A stretch of 64,000 nt of DNA from Linepithema humile (Eukaryota > Arthropoda > Insecta > Hymenoptera > Formicidae): positions 124,001 through 188,000 of the forward strand of contig NC_090135.1 of the NCBI RefSeq assembly GCF_040581485.1, in the 5' to 3' direction. Positions 44,939 through 57,900 of the stretch are shown here, one piece after another. The notes beneath the pieces are model-generated. The model was not told where the DNA came from. It was given only the letters and a program-made list of their open reading frames with translations, and made no database searches. How positions within the stretch are numbered: the first letter of the stretch is position 1; every line of letters starts with the position of its first letter. Both the position numbers and the translations under genes were made by a program.

Positions 44939-47900
44939 TACGATATTACGTGCGATTTTCCGTACGGCACGAAACACAGTTTACGTCATTCCGAGAAATT
45001 CCGAAATAACGTAAGACGACCGGCCAAGCCCGTATCGGGGTCAATACGGGACCGTAGTCGCGTAAGATCCAAGCATGTGAATACGCGGAGATACAGTTCT
45101 AGCTCCCGAGAGATTGTAACGGAATGGAATTGGACTCCGGATGCAATCTGCTCGCGAAAAAGGGAATAGCGCGTAAGCACGCGTTACAACCACGAAGAGA
45201 TGCAAAGCCGTTTGTGATACCGTAAAGCAACTTGTATTGTTGTTAAAATTGAAAGTTTCGACACAATGACCACATTGTAGTCAAATTCTAAGCCGATACC
45301 TCGCGAACTTTTATAATCGGACATGACATCTCCGAATCATTAATCTTTTTTATAAATATCAAGAATCTCTCAATGCTGCTGATCGTGATTCGAAATGCGG
45401 CGCTGAGTGATGCGGTTTACGAGAACAATAAGATTCACCGTAATTTATAGCCCGCTATATAGATGTCCGCCCACGGTCAGCCGAAATACTTGTGCACGGT
45501 ACATAAAATATATTTAAATCCCGAGAGATCTTTTTCACGCGCGCGCGCGATCTGATGGCTTGTTACAAATAATATCTTCAATTATGCGTTACCATTAATT
45601 TAGAACAGTCTTGTAAGTGCCTCGTGTAATCTGAAGAAAAAAGTCAGCAAAAAGATACAAAAGTTTGCCGTATCGCATAAAATAATGTAAAATAACAAAA
45701 AGACGATAATCAAACATCGATGGAACAAAATAGCCGCGTCACGTGGAAAGTTATGAACGGCGGAAGATTAAAGATCAACGACGTGGAATGGATTCCCTAA
45801 ATCCTAGCAAATTCGTTACCACATATTCTTACTTTATTCATAATTTAAAGGCGATTGAACGTCTATATTATTCGTTCGATAGATTTATTGAGATTTTCCT
45901 TCTGACATATGTATGATTTTCTGTCATTTTATTTTAGAACAAATATGAATAAAAATAAAACTGAAAAAAGAAGGGAATGTCCGATTTATGTTTTGATAAA
46001 TGGATGATAAAAAACAATATACAAATGTATATTGTTAATAGTGTCTGTACATTAAAAAAATATTGACATTCAATAAAACTTTAAAATAAAAGCACAATAT
46101 ATTTATTACTTATGTATCTTATTGCTTATTGAACCTAAAAATATATAATTAATTGTCCCTAATAATCGACGATGCGTGCCTATCATTACAAAAATATGTT
46201 AAATTAACCGTGACATACCATAATTCCAACGATGTTACAAGGAAGTTTATATCAATGAAGGGGGAAATGGTAGCGAAGATAATAAACAAGATGTGTGAAA
46301 ATGGGTATCATTACGCGCGAGAGGGAGAAAATGAGAGAGTGCGTGAGCAACGGCAATTACCAACGTACGCATAGTTTAATGGCGGATTTTAACAAAAATT
46401 ATCGGGTAAATAATTTCGTGCAACCGGCCAGGTTAGCATTAATTATTCTGGTACCCGCGCCGAGCATCGTTGAGCTAGTAAATTGAAGGCATAAATTAAA
46501 AAATAACAGTTTAGTTGTACGCACCATATGTGACGTGCGTGGACGTAACGTATGGCCGACGGCTTTATTACCACATTATACATTCGGATTTAAACGCGCG
46601 AAGGCATCGGCGTAAATTCTCAAATGACAAATCATCCTATCAACGATGATCAAAAATATTGGCAACCCCCATATAATTTCATGTGAACTGCGTGCAAATA
46701 TGACTATCATTCTTTTATAATTAAGAATAAATTTACTGTAATTTTTCAGATTATATAAATTACTCTCGCGTTATATGAATTATTCTAATCATTGCTAAAA
46801 TATTGATAGCATTTTACTTCAATATATGTATATGCAGTTTCACTATATATTATCTGAATCATATACTGCTTAAACTTTTATATTTTTGTAATAATTAATT
46901 TAATATAAAATCTATAAAATATTAAGAAATAAAAATATCGCCTTTTTAAAAAAAGAGTAAATTACTAGAAAGGATATGTAAAACAGTAGCCACAAAAAGA
47001 GAGAAGAAATTCTCCAAAGTCAATTGGAGAAGTCACAGTCGCATTTGCACTTGCTTTTCTCCAGCATTGCGCTCGGTCCGCGGAAGTACATTACCGAATT
47101 TTGCTTATCATCGCGACAAGTATACACAGAAGCCAAATATCGTCAGGAACGATTTCGTGAATTGGAGGGTGTATTATACGATCGTAGTGGCACGATAAAA
47201 GTAACGGATACGGTAATTTAGTTCATTAATGAACTTCCAGTTGGCAAGCTCCCGCTCTCGCTCTTGAGAGGCTGGAGCCAACTAGGAAGATACATTATCC
47301 CTGGAAATTGGAATACCGCGAACTCCACGAACATCGCGCTGATTCTATACTGCAAGAGAGATAAAGAGACGATGAGATAAACTTGCACGCGAAGGAGATG
47401 AGACTGTCACGTGACCCGGTACAGTTACAGAAAGATAACAAAGAAGCGAAAGAGGAAGAAAGAACTTCATAGAATGCAGCTGTACTTTAAATAGTCTATA
47501 TTTTCCTATTTATAACTGAAATATATATACACATATATAGACTTTTGTATTTTTAATATAATATACTTGCCCTGTTTTTATGTAAGACTTAAATAATTTC
47601 GAAGACACATCCTGTTTTAATGCCTTATTATCCAATGGAATACTTTGTATAAAAATAATAGATAATATAAAAATATTAAAAATATAAAATATGTACGGAT
47701 AATTTACATTGATTATGAAAAGAATGGCATGCATATAGACGTAAAAAACATTACAAATAGTTTAATCTTCCAAATTTTAAGTATTAAATAAATTTTTAGC
47801 CTTCCACTTAATTTTTTATTACTGTTGCTGTTGCTACTCACTTTTTGCATAACAAAATTGTCAGACTTATTAATTAAGCGGTTTTTCTCTTGTGTTTTAA

Positions 47901-48190
47901 CACGATTATGTAATCGGACAAATACGGAACAATGACAGAACAGCGTAAGAAGGAAAGGAAAAAGAAAAGGAAAAGAAATCAGAAGAAGAAATACGAAAGT
48001 TCGACTATAATTGTGAACGACCGCAACTTCGCAAAGATCGCCGCGCATAGAATATCGGGATAAACTTAAGTTAAGAAGAAAGCGTGAGTAGGAACAAGAT
48101 ATAAAATACGGTGATGTTTGCCATTTGAAACCACGGTGGAGAAAAGCGCTTATAAGAGGCACTTACTGTTTTAACTTTTACGCGCTCGTT
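44939..48190. other. Intergenic DNA, no gene seen
   Basis: Ordinary mixed-composition DNA between the two foldback elements. Several open frames of 60-150 codons occur (for example 47,713-48,162, minus) but show no domain, repeats of other frames or splice support. A GC-repeat (GCGCGCGCG) lies near 45,540. Confidence 0.5.
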
Positions 48191-51100
48191 AAACCAATCC
48201 AAAAAAAGTTATTGTATACCAAAAAAAAGTTGTTTGTATACACGCAAACCTCCCAAAAAAAGTTGTTGTATATATAAACCTTCCAAAAAATTTATCTTCC
48301 ACAAAAAAATGTATATATATTAACAAATAACAAACCTTTCAAAAAAAGTTGTATATATAACCAAATCAAAAAAAGTTGTTGTATATATAACCAAATAAAA
48401 ATTTGCTATATATTCTGCCTATAAAAGAGGTGATATCAGAAAATGACGCCAAGTTTAAATAAAAAACCTTTCAAAAAAACTTGTATGTATATATTTTAAA
48501 AAAAGTTGTATATACCAAATAAAAATTCGCTATATATTCTGCCTATAAAAGAGGTGATATCAGAAAATGACGCCAAGTTTAAATAAAAAACCTTTCAAAA
48601 AAACTTGTATGTATATATTTAAAAAAAAGTTGTATATATCAAATAAAAATTCGCTATATATTCTGCCTATAAAAGAGGTGATATCAGAAAATGACGCCAA
48701 GTTTAAATAAAAAACCTTTCAAAAAAACTTGTATGTATATATTTAAAAAAAGTTGTATATACCAAATAAAAATTCGCTATATATTCTGCCTATAAAAGAG
48801 GTGATATCAGAAAATGACGCCAAGTTTAAATAAAAAATCTTTCAAAAAAACTTGTATCTGTATATCTTTAAAAAAAAGTTGTATATAAATAAAAATTCGC
48901 TATATATTCTGCCTATAAAAGAGGTGATATCATCAGAAAATGACGCCAAGTTTAAATAAAAAAACCTTTCAGAAAAACTTGTATATTAATATATATATAT
49001 ATTACGAAAAAGGATTATATTTATTGCGCTTATTGCGCTTACAGCTTTTTAACCAATAAGCATCGATAAGATTGTATTTAGTTATTTTTGCATCTTTATC
49101 TAGTTATTTATTTAAAAATTATATTCATATCTACAATTAGTTAATTTTTTTTAAGTATACATTTTAAAATAATTGCATCTGTATCTAGTTACTTTTGCTT
49201 CTATATCTAATTATTTAAATTTAAAAATGATATTTGTGTTTATATCTATCTAGTTAATTTTTCTTAAGTCTGTATCTAGTTAAATAAAATTTTTATATCT
49301 GTATCTAGTTAAATAAAAAATTTTTAAAATAAAAGTATTTAATTCGAAAATAAAAAAATTTTTCAAATTTAATCAAAATAAAAAAATATTACAAAATTTC
49401 GCAAAAAACTTGGCGCTGCTGTACTGAACTATTAACTTACATAAGATTCGCATCGCAATACTTTAACATGCTCCTAATCATTCCAACATACTTTAATCTA
49501 TAGTATATGTGACGTAATACTATAGTTTAGTTTGGAGTATTAGAGCGAGTAGGAGCATGTTAGAGCAAGCGATGCAAACAAATTTCGGCTCAAACAGACT
49601 AGAGCGACGAAGCGGCAAGTGGCGATGCTATAGCCAATCAACTTACAATTTTACCGTAAGAACAAGAGTTTAATTGGCTATCGCGTCGCCGTTTGCCGCT
49701 CTGGTCAGTTTGAGTCATTATAACACTTAATCATGTAAATTGTAAAATTATTGCTCATTTTCATTCTCTATAATATTTTAAGATGTATTTAACATGTAGT
49801 TCAGTACAGCAGCGCCAAGTTTTTTGCGAAATTTTGTAATATTTTTTTATTTTGATTAAATTTGAAAAATTTTTTTATTTTCGAATTAAATACTTTTATT
49901 TTAAAAATTTTTTATTTAACTAGATACAGATATAAAAATTTTATTTAACTAGATACAGACTTAAGAAAAATTAACTAGATAGATATAAACACAAATATCA
50001 TTTTTAAATTTAAATAATTAGATATAGAAGCAAAAGTAACTAGATACAGATGCAATTATTTTAAAATGTATACTTAAAAAAAATTAACTAATTGTAGATA
50101 TGAATATAATTTTTAAATAAATAACTAGATAAAGATGCAAAAATAACTAAATACAATCTTATCGATGCTTATTGGTTAAAAAGCTGTAAGCGCAATAAGC
50201 GCAATAAATATAATCCTTTTTCGTAATATATATATATATACATACAAGTTTTTCTGAAAGGTTTTTTTATTTAAACTTGGCGTCATTTTCTGATGATATC
50301 ACCTCTTTTATAGGCAGAATATATAGCGAATTTTTATTTGGTATATACAACTTTTTTAAAGATATATACATACAAGTTTTTTTGAAAGATTTTTTATTTA
50401 AACTTGGCGTCATTTTCTGATATCACCTCTTTTATAGGCAGAATATATAGCGAATTTTTATTTGGTATATACAACTTTTTTTTAAATATATACATACAAG
50501 TTTTTTTGAAAGGTTTTTTATTTAAACTTGGCGTCATTTTCTGATATCACCTCTTTTATAGGCAGAATATATAGCGAATTTTTATTTGGTATATACAACT
50601 TTTTTTTAAATATATACATACAAGTTTTTTTGAAAGGTTTTTTATTTAAACTTGGCGTCATTTTCTGATATCACCTCTTTTATAGGCAGAATATATAGCG
50701 AATTTTTATTTGGTATATACAACTTTTTTTAAAATATATACATACAAGTTTTTTTGAAAGGTTTTTTATTTAAACTTGGCGTCATTTTCTGATATCACCT
50801 CTTTTATAGGCAGAATATATAGCAAATTTTTATTTGGTTATATATACAACAACTTTTTTTGATTTGGTTATATATACAACTTTTTTTGAAAGGTTTGTTA
50901 TTTGTTAATATATATACATTTTTTTGTGGAAGATAAATTTTTTGGAAGGTTTATATATACAACAACTTTTTTTGGGAGGTTTGCGTGTATACAAACAACT
51001 TTTTTTTGGTATACAATAACTTTTTTTGGAAGGTTTGCGTGTATACAACAACTTTTTTTTGGAAGATTTGCGTGCACTTGGCGCCTTTTCTTTACCTTTT

Positions 51101-51615
51101 TTTAAAAAGGTAATTTGTTGAAACTTTTTTGTAAGGTTTATATATACAACAACTTTTTTTGGAAGGTTTGCGTGTATACAACAACTTTTTTTTGGAAGAT
51201 TTGCGTGCACTTGGCGCCTTTTCTTTACCTTTTTTTAAAAAGGTAATTTGTTGATATAAAATATACAACTTTTTTGTAAGGTTTGCGTGTTTATATATAC
51301 AACAACTTTTTTTGGAAGGTTTGCGTGTATACAACAACTTTTTTTTGGAAGGTTTGCGTGTACTTGGCGCCTTTTTTTTACCTTTTTTTAAAAAGGTAAT
51401 TTGTTGATTAATGGATATCATTTCTTTTTTTCAGTAATAAAATATACAACTTTTTTGTAAGGTTTGCGTGTTTATATATACAACAACTTTTTTTGGAAGG
51501 TTTGCGTGTATACAACAACTTTTTTTTGGAAGGTTTGCGTGTACTTGGCGCCTTTTTTTTACCTTTTTTTAAAAAGGTAATTTGTTGATTAATGGATATC
51601 ATTTCTTTTTTTCAG
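48191..51615. mobile_element. Foldback-like element 2, with five mirrored 123 bp units per arm
   Basis: A larger relative of the element at 43,411. The left arm holds five tandem units of about 123-124 bp, with TATAAAAGAGGTGATATCAG near 48,420, 48,544, 48,668, 48,791 and 48,914. The right arm holds five in reverse (about 50,300-50,815). Each unit also has TGACGCCAAGTTTAAATAAA and a poly-A-interrupted ACCTTTCAAAAAAACTTGTA. The inner arms (about 49,060-49,370 and 49,870-50,180) add TATCTAGTTA-type repeats missing from element 1. The core (about 49,424-49,808) is the reverse complement of the core of element 1. Low-complexity Lys/Ser frames in the arms are not genes. Confidence 0.75.
51060..51615. 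repeat. Outer tandem repeats of foldback element 2
   Basis: Three longer units (about 140-185 bp) share TTGGCGCCTTTT, the near-palindrome ACCTTTTTTTAAAAAGGT and GGTTTGCGTGTATACAACAA. A single related copy appears at about 43,510-43,560 in element 1. Confidence 0.75.
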
Positions 51616-51950
51616 TAAAAATATTACTAAATATATAAACTTTATTAGATTTTACTAAAGAGTCCCACCACCACCCCCGTCATATAAAACGGTCCTCTTT
51701 GATTAATGTTGTAATAATACAAAGTTATATATAATTATGTAAATATCAAACAAATCGTTTCTAGGCCATTGTATTTGTCTAATTAAGCGTCATTGGCTTA
51801 ACTTTCTTTATTTTCTTTTTTTTTACATATATTTGATTATCTATAAAGATTTTCGTCATCAGTGAACATATTTTAATAAAATATTTGATTATATATGACA
51901 ATTCTTTTTACCATTTATTATCAAAAGATATGATCAAATAATACCACCAA
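51616..51950 (-). other. 3' flank of the Helitron gene, with a partial duplicate of its end
   Basis: At 51,764-51,805 the plus strand reads TAGGCCATTGTATTTGTCTA, a diverged copy of 51,999-52,040 within the USP coding end (TAGGCCATTGTCTTTTTCTA). The 3' end of the gene has been partly duplicated. No clear Helitron 3' hairpin with CTRR was identified. Confidence 0.5.
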
Positions 51951-54900
51951 TTACTTATCAATTTTCTGTAAGAAAATGATACAGATATCTTTAGCGCCTC
52001 TAGGCCATTGTCTTTTTCTAATTTGCGCATCGTCAGCTTCAATCCAAGTATTAGACATTTCTTCTCTACATATACTTGTGTAATGACCATTTTCGATACA
52101 TGATCCATGATGGAATATAGCACTCATAACTTTGTAGAATTGTCCAGCAATATTTATTTTAGTTGTTGGGATAGCACGTAAAGTAAACTTATCTGTTTTT
52201 GTTGATATACCGTCTTGAATTGCTATTAAATGCATGACAATTATATCTCCGGTTAATATTAATTCACTTTTACATAATATGTCATTTCCTGTACAATTTT
52301 CACATGATTCGTTGTGTAATTGACACCAACGAGAAAATGTTACATTTAATAATTCATTAAGATCAAAACTTTTTTTCTTCCGTTTATTAACAGGAATTGA
52401 AAGAAGGATATTTTTATTAACAATAGTCGTCGTATTATGACAATTTTTACATCGTTTAATGGAAGTGACTTGATGCTCAACTAAATTTTTTATATAATCG
52501 TATTTCGTGCAAAGAGCTATAAGAAATTCACATGCATCTCGTTTAACATTTTTGGAGAAAAATTCTCCTAAACTTTGTCGTATTACATATGTATTCAAGT
52601 TAGGCAGTTTGTTTTCATATTGATTTATTAAAATACCTAAAATACTTAATTTATCATACTCAAATATTAGTTTTCTAATAACATTTAAATGTAAAAAGCA
52701 TTGCAATACTGCATTTGCATAACACGAACCCTTATCTATATTTTGAAAACCATGCGTGACCCAAGTAATATTTTTCCGAACTTTTTTATGTGATTCTTGA
52801 ACAGAACTAATTATTTTGGGTTGTACCCATAAAATATCTTTTATTTTACGATACTTTTCTTTTGAAACAGAAATTATATCTGTTTTGGATTTGTGTATTC
52901 GTTTTAATCGATTATATTCAACAATAGCTTCTTCACTAGCTTCTATAGATGAAGGGTCAAAATTGATCAAATGCAATCCATCTGAAGATGTTACTCGTGA
53001 CAATGCAACATAAACTTGGCCGTGACTAAATACAGAATTACCTATGTCCATAATAGCATTCTGCAAACTCAGGCCTTGGCTTTTATGAACAGTAATTCCG
53101 TAACTTAGACACAATGGAAATTGTTTTCGAATAACATATGCTTTCTCCATCACCGCAAATTTGACATTTACTCTTTCAATTAAATATTCTAAACCTGATG
53201 GCAAAAGAAGCTTAATTTTTTTTATATAACCGTTAGAAATATCTTGTACAACTGAAATGACTTTAGCAATTGTACCATTAACAAGACCCAAACTAGCATC
53301 AATATTACGCCTTATCATAACTTTTGCCCCAATTTTTATAACAATTTGTTTCGAAAGCCCAGCTGTTTTAGAATTATCATCATCATTATTTTCCAACACT
53401 TTTAATATTTTCTTTTTTATATATGGAATACATTCGATTGTATCTTCAGCAATTAATAATATTTCTTTCGAAGCAATACGACTTAACATTGCAGCATTCA
53501 AAACGTCACACATGTGACAAGTGGGCAATAAACAAACGGTATCTGATGGCAAATTGTTAATAAAATCACATAATTCATTTAATCTAGATTCGAAGGAATC
53601 TTCTGTAAAAGATATTTTCCTATTTTCCAAAATTTCATAATCAGACTTTGTTAATAAACCAATACGAATTCTTGACAATAATTCACGATAAGACTCATCT
53701 TCTTGCTGGCGCATATTAATTGTCAACTCATCGTAATCAAATAATGTAGTCCTCAAATTTACAGTCTGTAGGCAACCGATATATTTGTTAACTTTTTCAT
53801 TTGACAAATCTTTAAAGACAGAATCTTCATGTACAGGAGGCAATTGAAGCAAATCTCCAAACAAAAGAATATGCCTTTTACCAAACCAGCCATCATCACA
53901 ATCACTTGAATCAAATATTTCAGACAATCGAAGATGTATGTACATTAAAGTCAAATTAGATATCATTGATACTTCATCGATTATAAAAAGAATAACATCT
54001 TTAAGTTCCGCTCGTAAAAGTTTTAACACATGATCAGACAATCGTTTATATTTAGGAGTATTACCATGTTCAACAGGTAATTGAAGCAATCTATGAACTG
54101 TCAAACCGTCTATATTAAACGCTGCTATGCCAGTAGGTGCTGCTACAGCAGTATCTTTTTTGAGATTTTGTTTTATCCAGCACTTAACAGTTTTAATTAA
54201 ATAACTTTTTCCAGTACCACCTTCTCCACTAACATATAATCGCAATATTGATTTATCTGACTCTATAATAGTAATAACTCTATCGAATACTCTTTTTTGA
54301 TCTATATTTAATTTCGCAATCATTTCTGATACATCAATATCTTTAATATTTTTATCACCGAGATCCTTAAAATCTTGCATCGCTTCACCAGCTTCTATAT
54401 TTTGAACACCTATTGGATTGTCAGGATCATCTTGCGACTCATGTTTTTGTACTTCATCTAAATGTTGCTGCACTAACTCTTTAGCATTTTCAAATGCTTT
54501 TTGCAATTCTTCTAGTTTTTCGTGATATTGTAATGCTTCTGTTAAATGTAGTTTTACCTTGTGAAATGATTCTGCATAAGTATCACATCCATTTCTAAGC
54601 TCTTCTAATTCTCTCCACGGTTCGAACAGAAGTAATAACGCAAAGAAATACTTTTCCGGTTGTGTATTAACATTATATCTATAATGATTAATAAGATATC
54701 CACGCTGTCGTCGTCTAAGATATCCATTTTTAAATTTATAGAATTCAACAAACTTATTTTGTGGTTTGATTTTTGTAATATCATACCATTTTGCAAACTC
54801 ATAAAGAGACATACATTCTAATTCTTTTGGTCTCTGTGGATAGTGGTTATCTATCAAAGATTCACAAAATATATCTGTCGATTGATCATCAAGTACTTCA

Positions 54901-57900
54901 ATCTCTTTACGAGTTTTCAATTTTCTACATCTTATTCGATTAACATCTAACCATCTAATAGTTGTATTTGGATCAGTTCCATATAAAGCAATACCCAGTA
55001 ATGTATCAGCAGCTTCAAGAGCTCCACATTCTCTATTACTCGTGAATCGCAAGGCAATACTCCAAAGATAGCTCATCAATGATTTATTCGTATTATTTTT
55101 AGTATTAATAATAGTATCAGACAACTCACATTTTCCCGCTTTATTCATATATTTAGTAATGTACCAGGTAAGCAGTGACGACTTTTCGCCAATAAATTGT
55201 ATATCCATATTTCCTTCCCATGCAGTAAGAAGAACAGGATTATAATCATTTATATTACTTTCATCTTCAGTTCGCGGAAGATCATAAAGCCTGCTTCTAT
55301 GTTTTAATTGCTTTCTACCTGCTATGGCAGTTGTGACATCTCTTATACTTAACGTCTCAGTGACAGGACGAGGAAATCCAAAACGACATCTCCGAACAAC
55401 TTTACGTCCAACTTTTTTAGAACGGAGACAGTAATCATTATGTTTGTGTCGTTGATGCGTATTAACACGTCTGTACAATAATGGTGAAATATTTTGATCT
55501 GGCATTTTACAGCTTATATATTGTAAAATAAATTTGGAAACTTCTTCAATAGAAGATTCACCAAGAATTGGAGCATTTTTTATCCAAATTAATAAATGAA
55601 AATGTTGTATGCCTCTACCTTGGTATTCTCGTCGCCAAAAATAATGAGTGACTTCTCCGATCGGATGATCTTTGGAACAAATAAAGTCAAGCATCGCACG
55701 AAACGTATTATCGAGAAATCTCGATGTTGACACAGGATCTCTAGCAACAAGTACACTGGTGCATGCCGAAGAATCGCACCATCCATTTACTTCACGAATA
55801 TATTCACCTAACTCTTCCCATAACCATTCAGCGGGACTTAATGTTAGAAACCATGTTGCAGGTCCGTAATGTTGTGTCATACAGTTTAAATTATTTCGCG
55901 GTTTACTCCAGAATTGTTCCGTATTCCTTAGTGTCGAAAATATTGTGGTTAAATCGGATTCTAACAATTCTTTGGACATTGCTTCTAAATATTCCGCAGC
56001 CGTATAACGAACTTGTGGATTAGTTACATTCATCTTATGAAAAATTCCACGATTTAATTGACGGATATTCGTATTATTTAACAAAAAGAATAGGTATTGT
56101 TGATTTAATCTATACTGTGGATGTTTAGACATCAAACGACATTTAACAAATTCATGATCATGAAGCTTGACCTGCCTAGTTTCGTGCTGTCCATTAATAC
56201 CAAAAGAATATAAATCTGGAAAACATAACAAATCCAAACATTTCTCACGATTATCCAAAGGTAAATCATAGACTTTTAACATTTGATATAAAGCTGTTGC
56301 AGTTTTATTTGTTCTCTTTTCATATAATGGATATATAGTATATTGCTCATAATAACCATCATTTTCATCATTAATAACCTGAGTTAGCATTGCCTCATGC
56401 TGATTGAATGCAGCATCTCCAAGATTTTTTGTTCCCTGTATTTCAGTTTCTAAATTATTACTTAATGACACATGCTCCTCATCCAATACATCTTTTGCAA
56501 CATTTTCATCCTCTTGCATCTGGAATTCCAGATTATTTAATTTTTCCAAAGATAATTCATTATGACTATTTGGTAATATTATTTCAGAATACAAAGGATT
56601 ATTATTCTTTAACCATATTAATGCATCAAATACTTTTTTAACATTTACCATCTCTTCCCATATAATTTTTGATTTTGTGGGAATACCTCTGACTAAGATA
56701 TATAATTCATGATTAATATTTATCGCATCGGTATTAGAACATAATTTGTTTAATGTCTCTTGTATAGGAAGTGGTAAATGAAATGTTCTACCTTTAACTT
56801 TTTGTATCATTTGCCTTTCAGGTAATTTTTTGTTCATAACAGTTGTCATTTTAACAACAGTTTGAAATGCTTTAGCTCTCTGTATAAGAATCTTTTCAAA
56901 TGTATTAAGAGATGATATTACTTCAGGCACATTATTTGTAAAAAGATTATTCAAAATGCAATACGCAGGCATTAAACCTTGACAAAATTTTTGTTTACAA
57001 TAAATACATATATATTGTGCATTAATTTGTTGTTTCTTCACATGTACCATTAAATCTTTCCAAACTGGATTATCTATTTTTGCTTTAATGATTTCAGAAA
57101 CATTTTTTTTATAACAAAGCTTTTCGCATGATACACAAGCATAACGCGGTGTATCCATTAGACGTTTTTTCAAGGCTTTAAACGCATTCTTATACTTAAA
57201 AAAGATATCATCATCACTTATAATTGCATCGGTTTGTTGATGTTTGTATATATCTGCTTTCTCTTGTGCAGCAATAACAGTTTTATTTAATGCTTCCAAA
57301 TCAGCACAATTTAATGCTTCATCTAAATTCAACATTTTTTGATACAAATTTATAAGTTGATAAATCAAACGCCTTATATTTCTCACTTTCGGAAAATGGG
57401 GCGATAACAATAGAATTGGTAGGAACATCGCTCCACAAATAGTGAAATTAATATAGCAACTCTGTGCATGACCAAGTTTCGTATTTGATGTTTTTACTGT
57501 ACATGTACGAATACTTTCTATCAATCTAGGAACATTCTTTACAGTACATGTACTAACAGTTTCAAGAAATTTTTCATATCGTTCAATCAAAACTGGATTG
57601 TCAATTTTACATGAGGTACTGCACGACCACGATTTTTTTGCTAGTGCTGTTATCAAAGGTAACACATTTACAATTTGCCCTTCCATGTTCATTACTAAAG
57701 ATTCTTCCAAAATTGCATTACGATATGTAGACTCTACAAAATAATTTTCAGATGATGCTGTGTGTCTAGATATCCCACATAACACATCTAATTTTTCATT
57801 AATTCCACAACACTTATCAACAAGAGTCAAGCATACTTCTGATTTCTTTTTAAGTACAGCTAATATATTATACATCTTGCGAATATAACCGTTCCTAATA

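Noticed and set aside
47713..48162. 149-codon minus frame
   Set aside because: Phe/Leu-rich without domain or conserved pattern; expected by chance in AT-rich DNA.
50902..51602. Lys/Ser-rich frames with KKSCCIYK repeats
   Set aside because: Translation of the foldback arm repeats.
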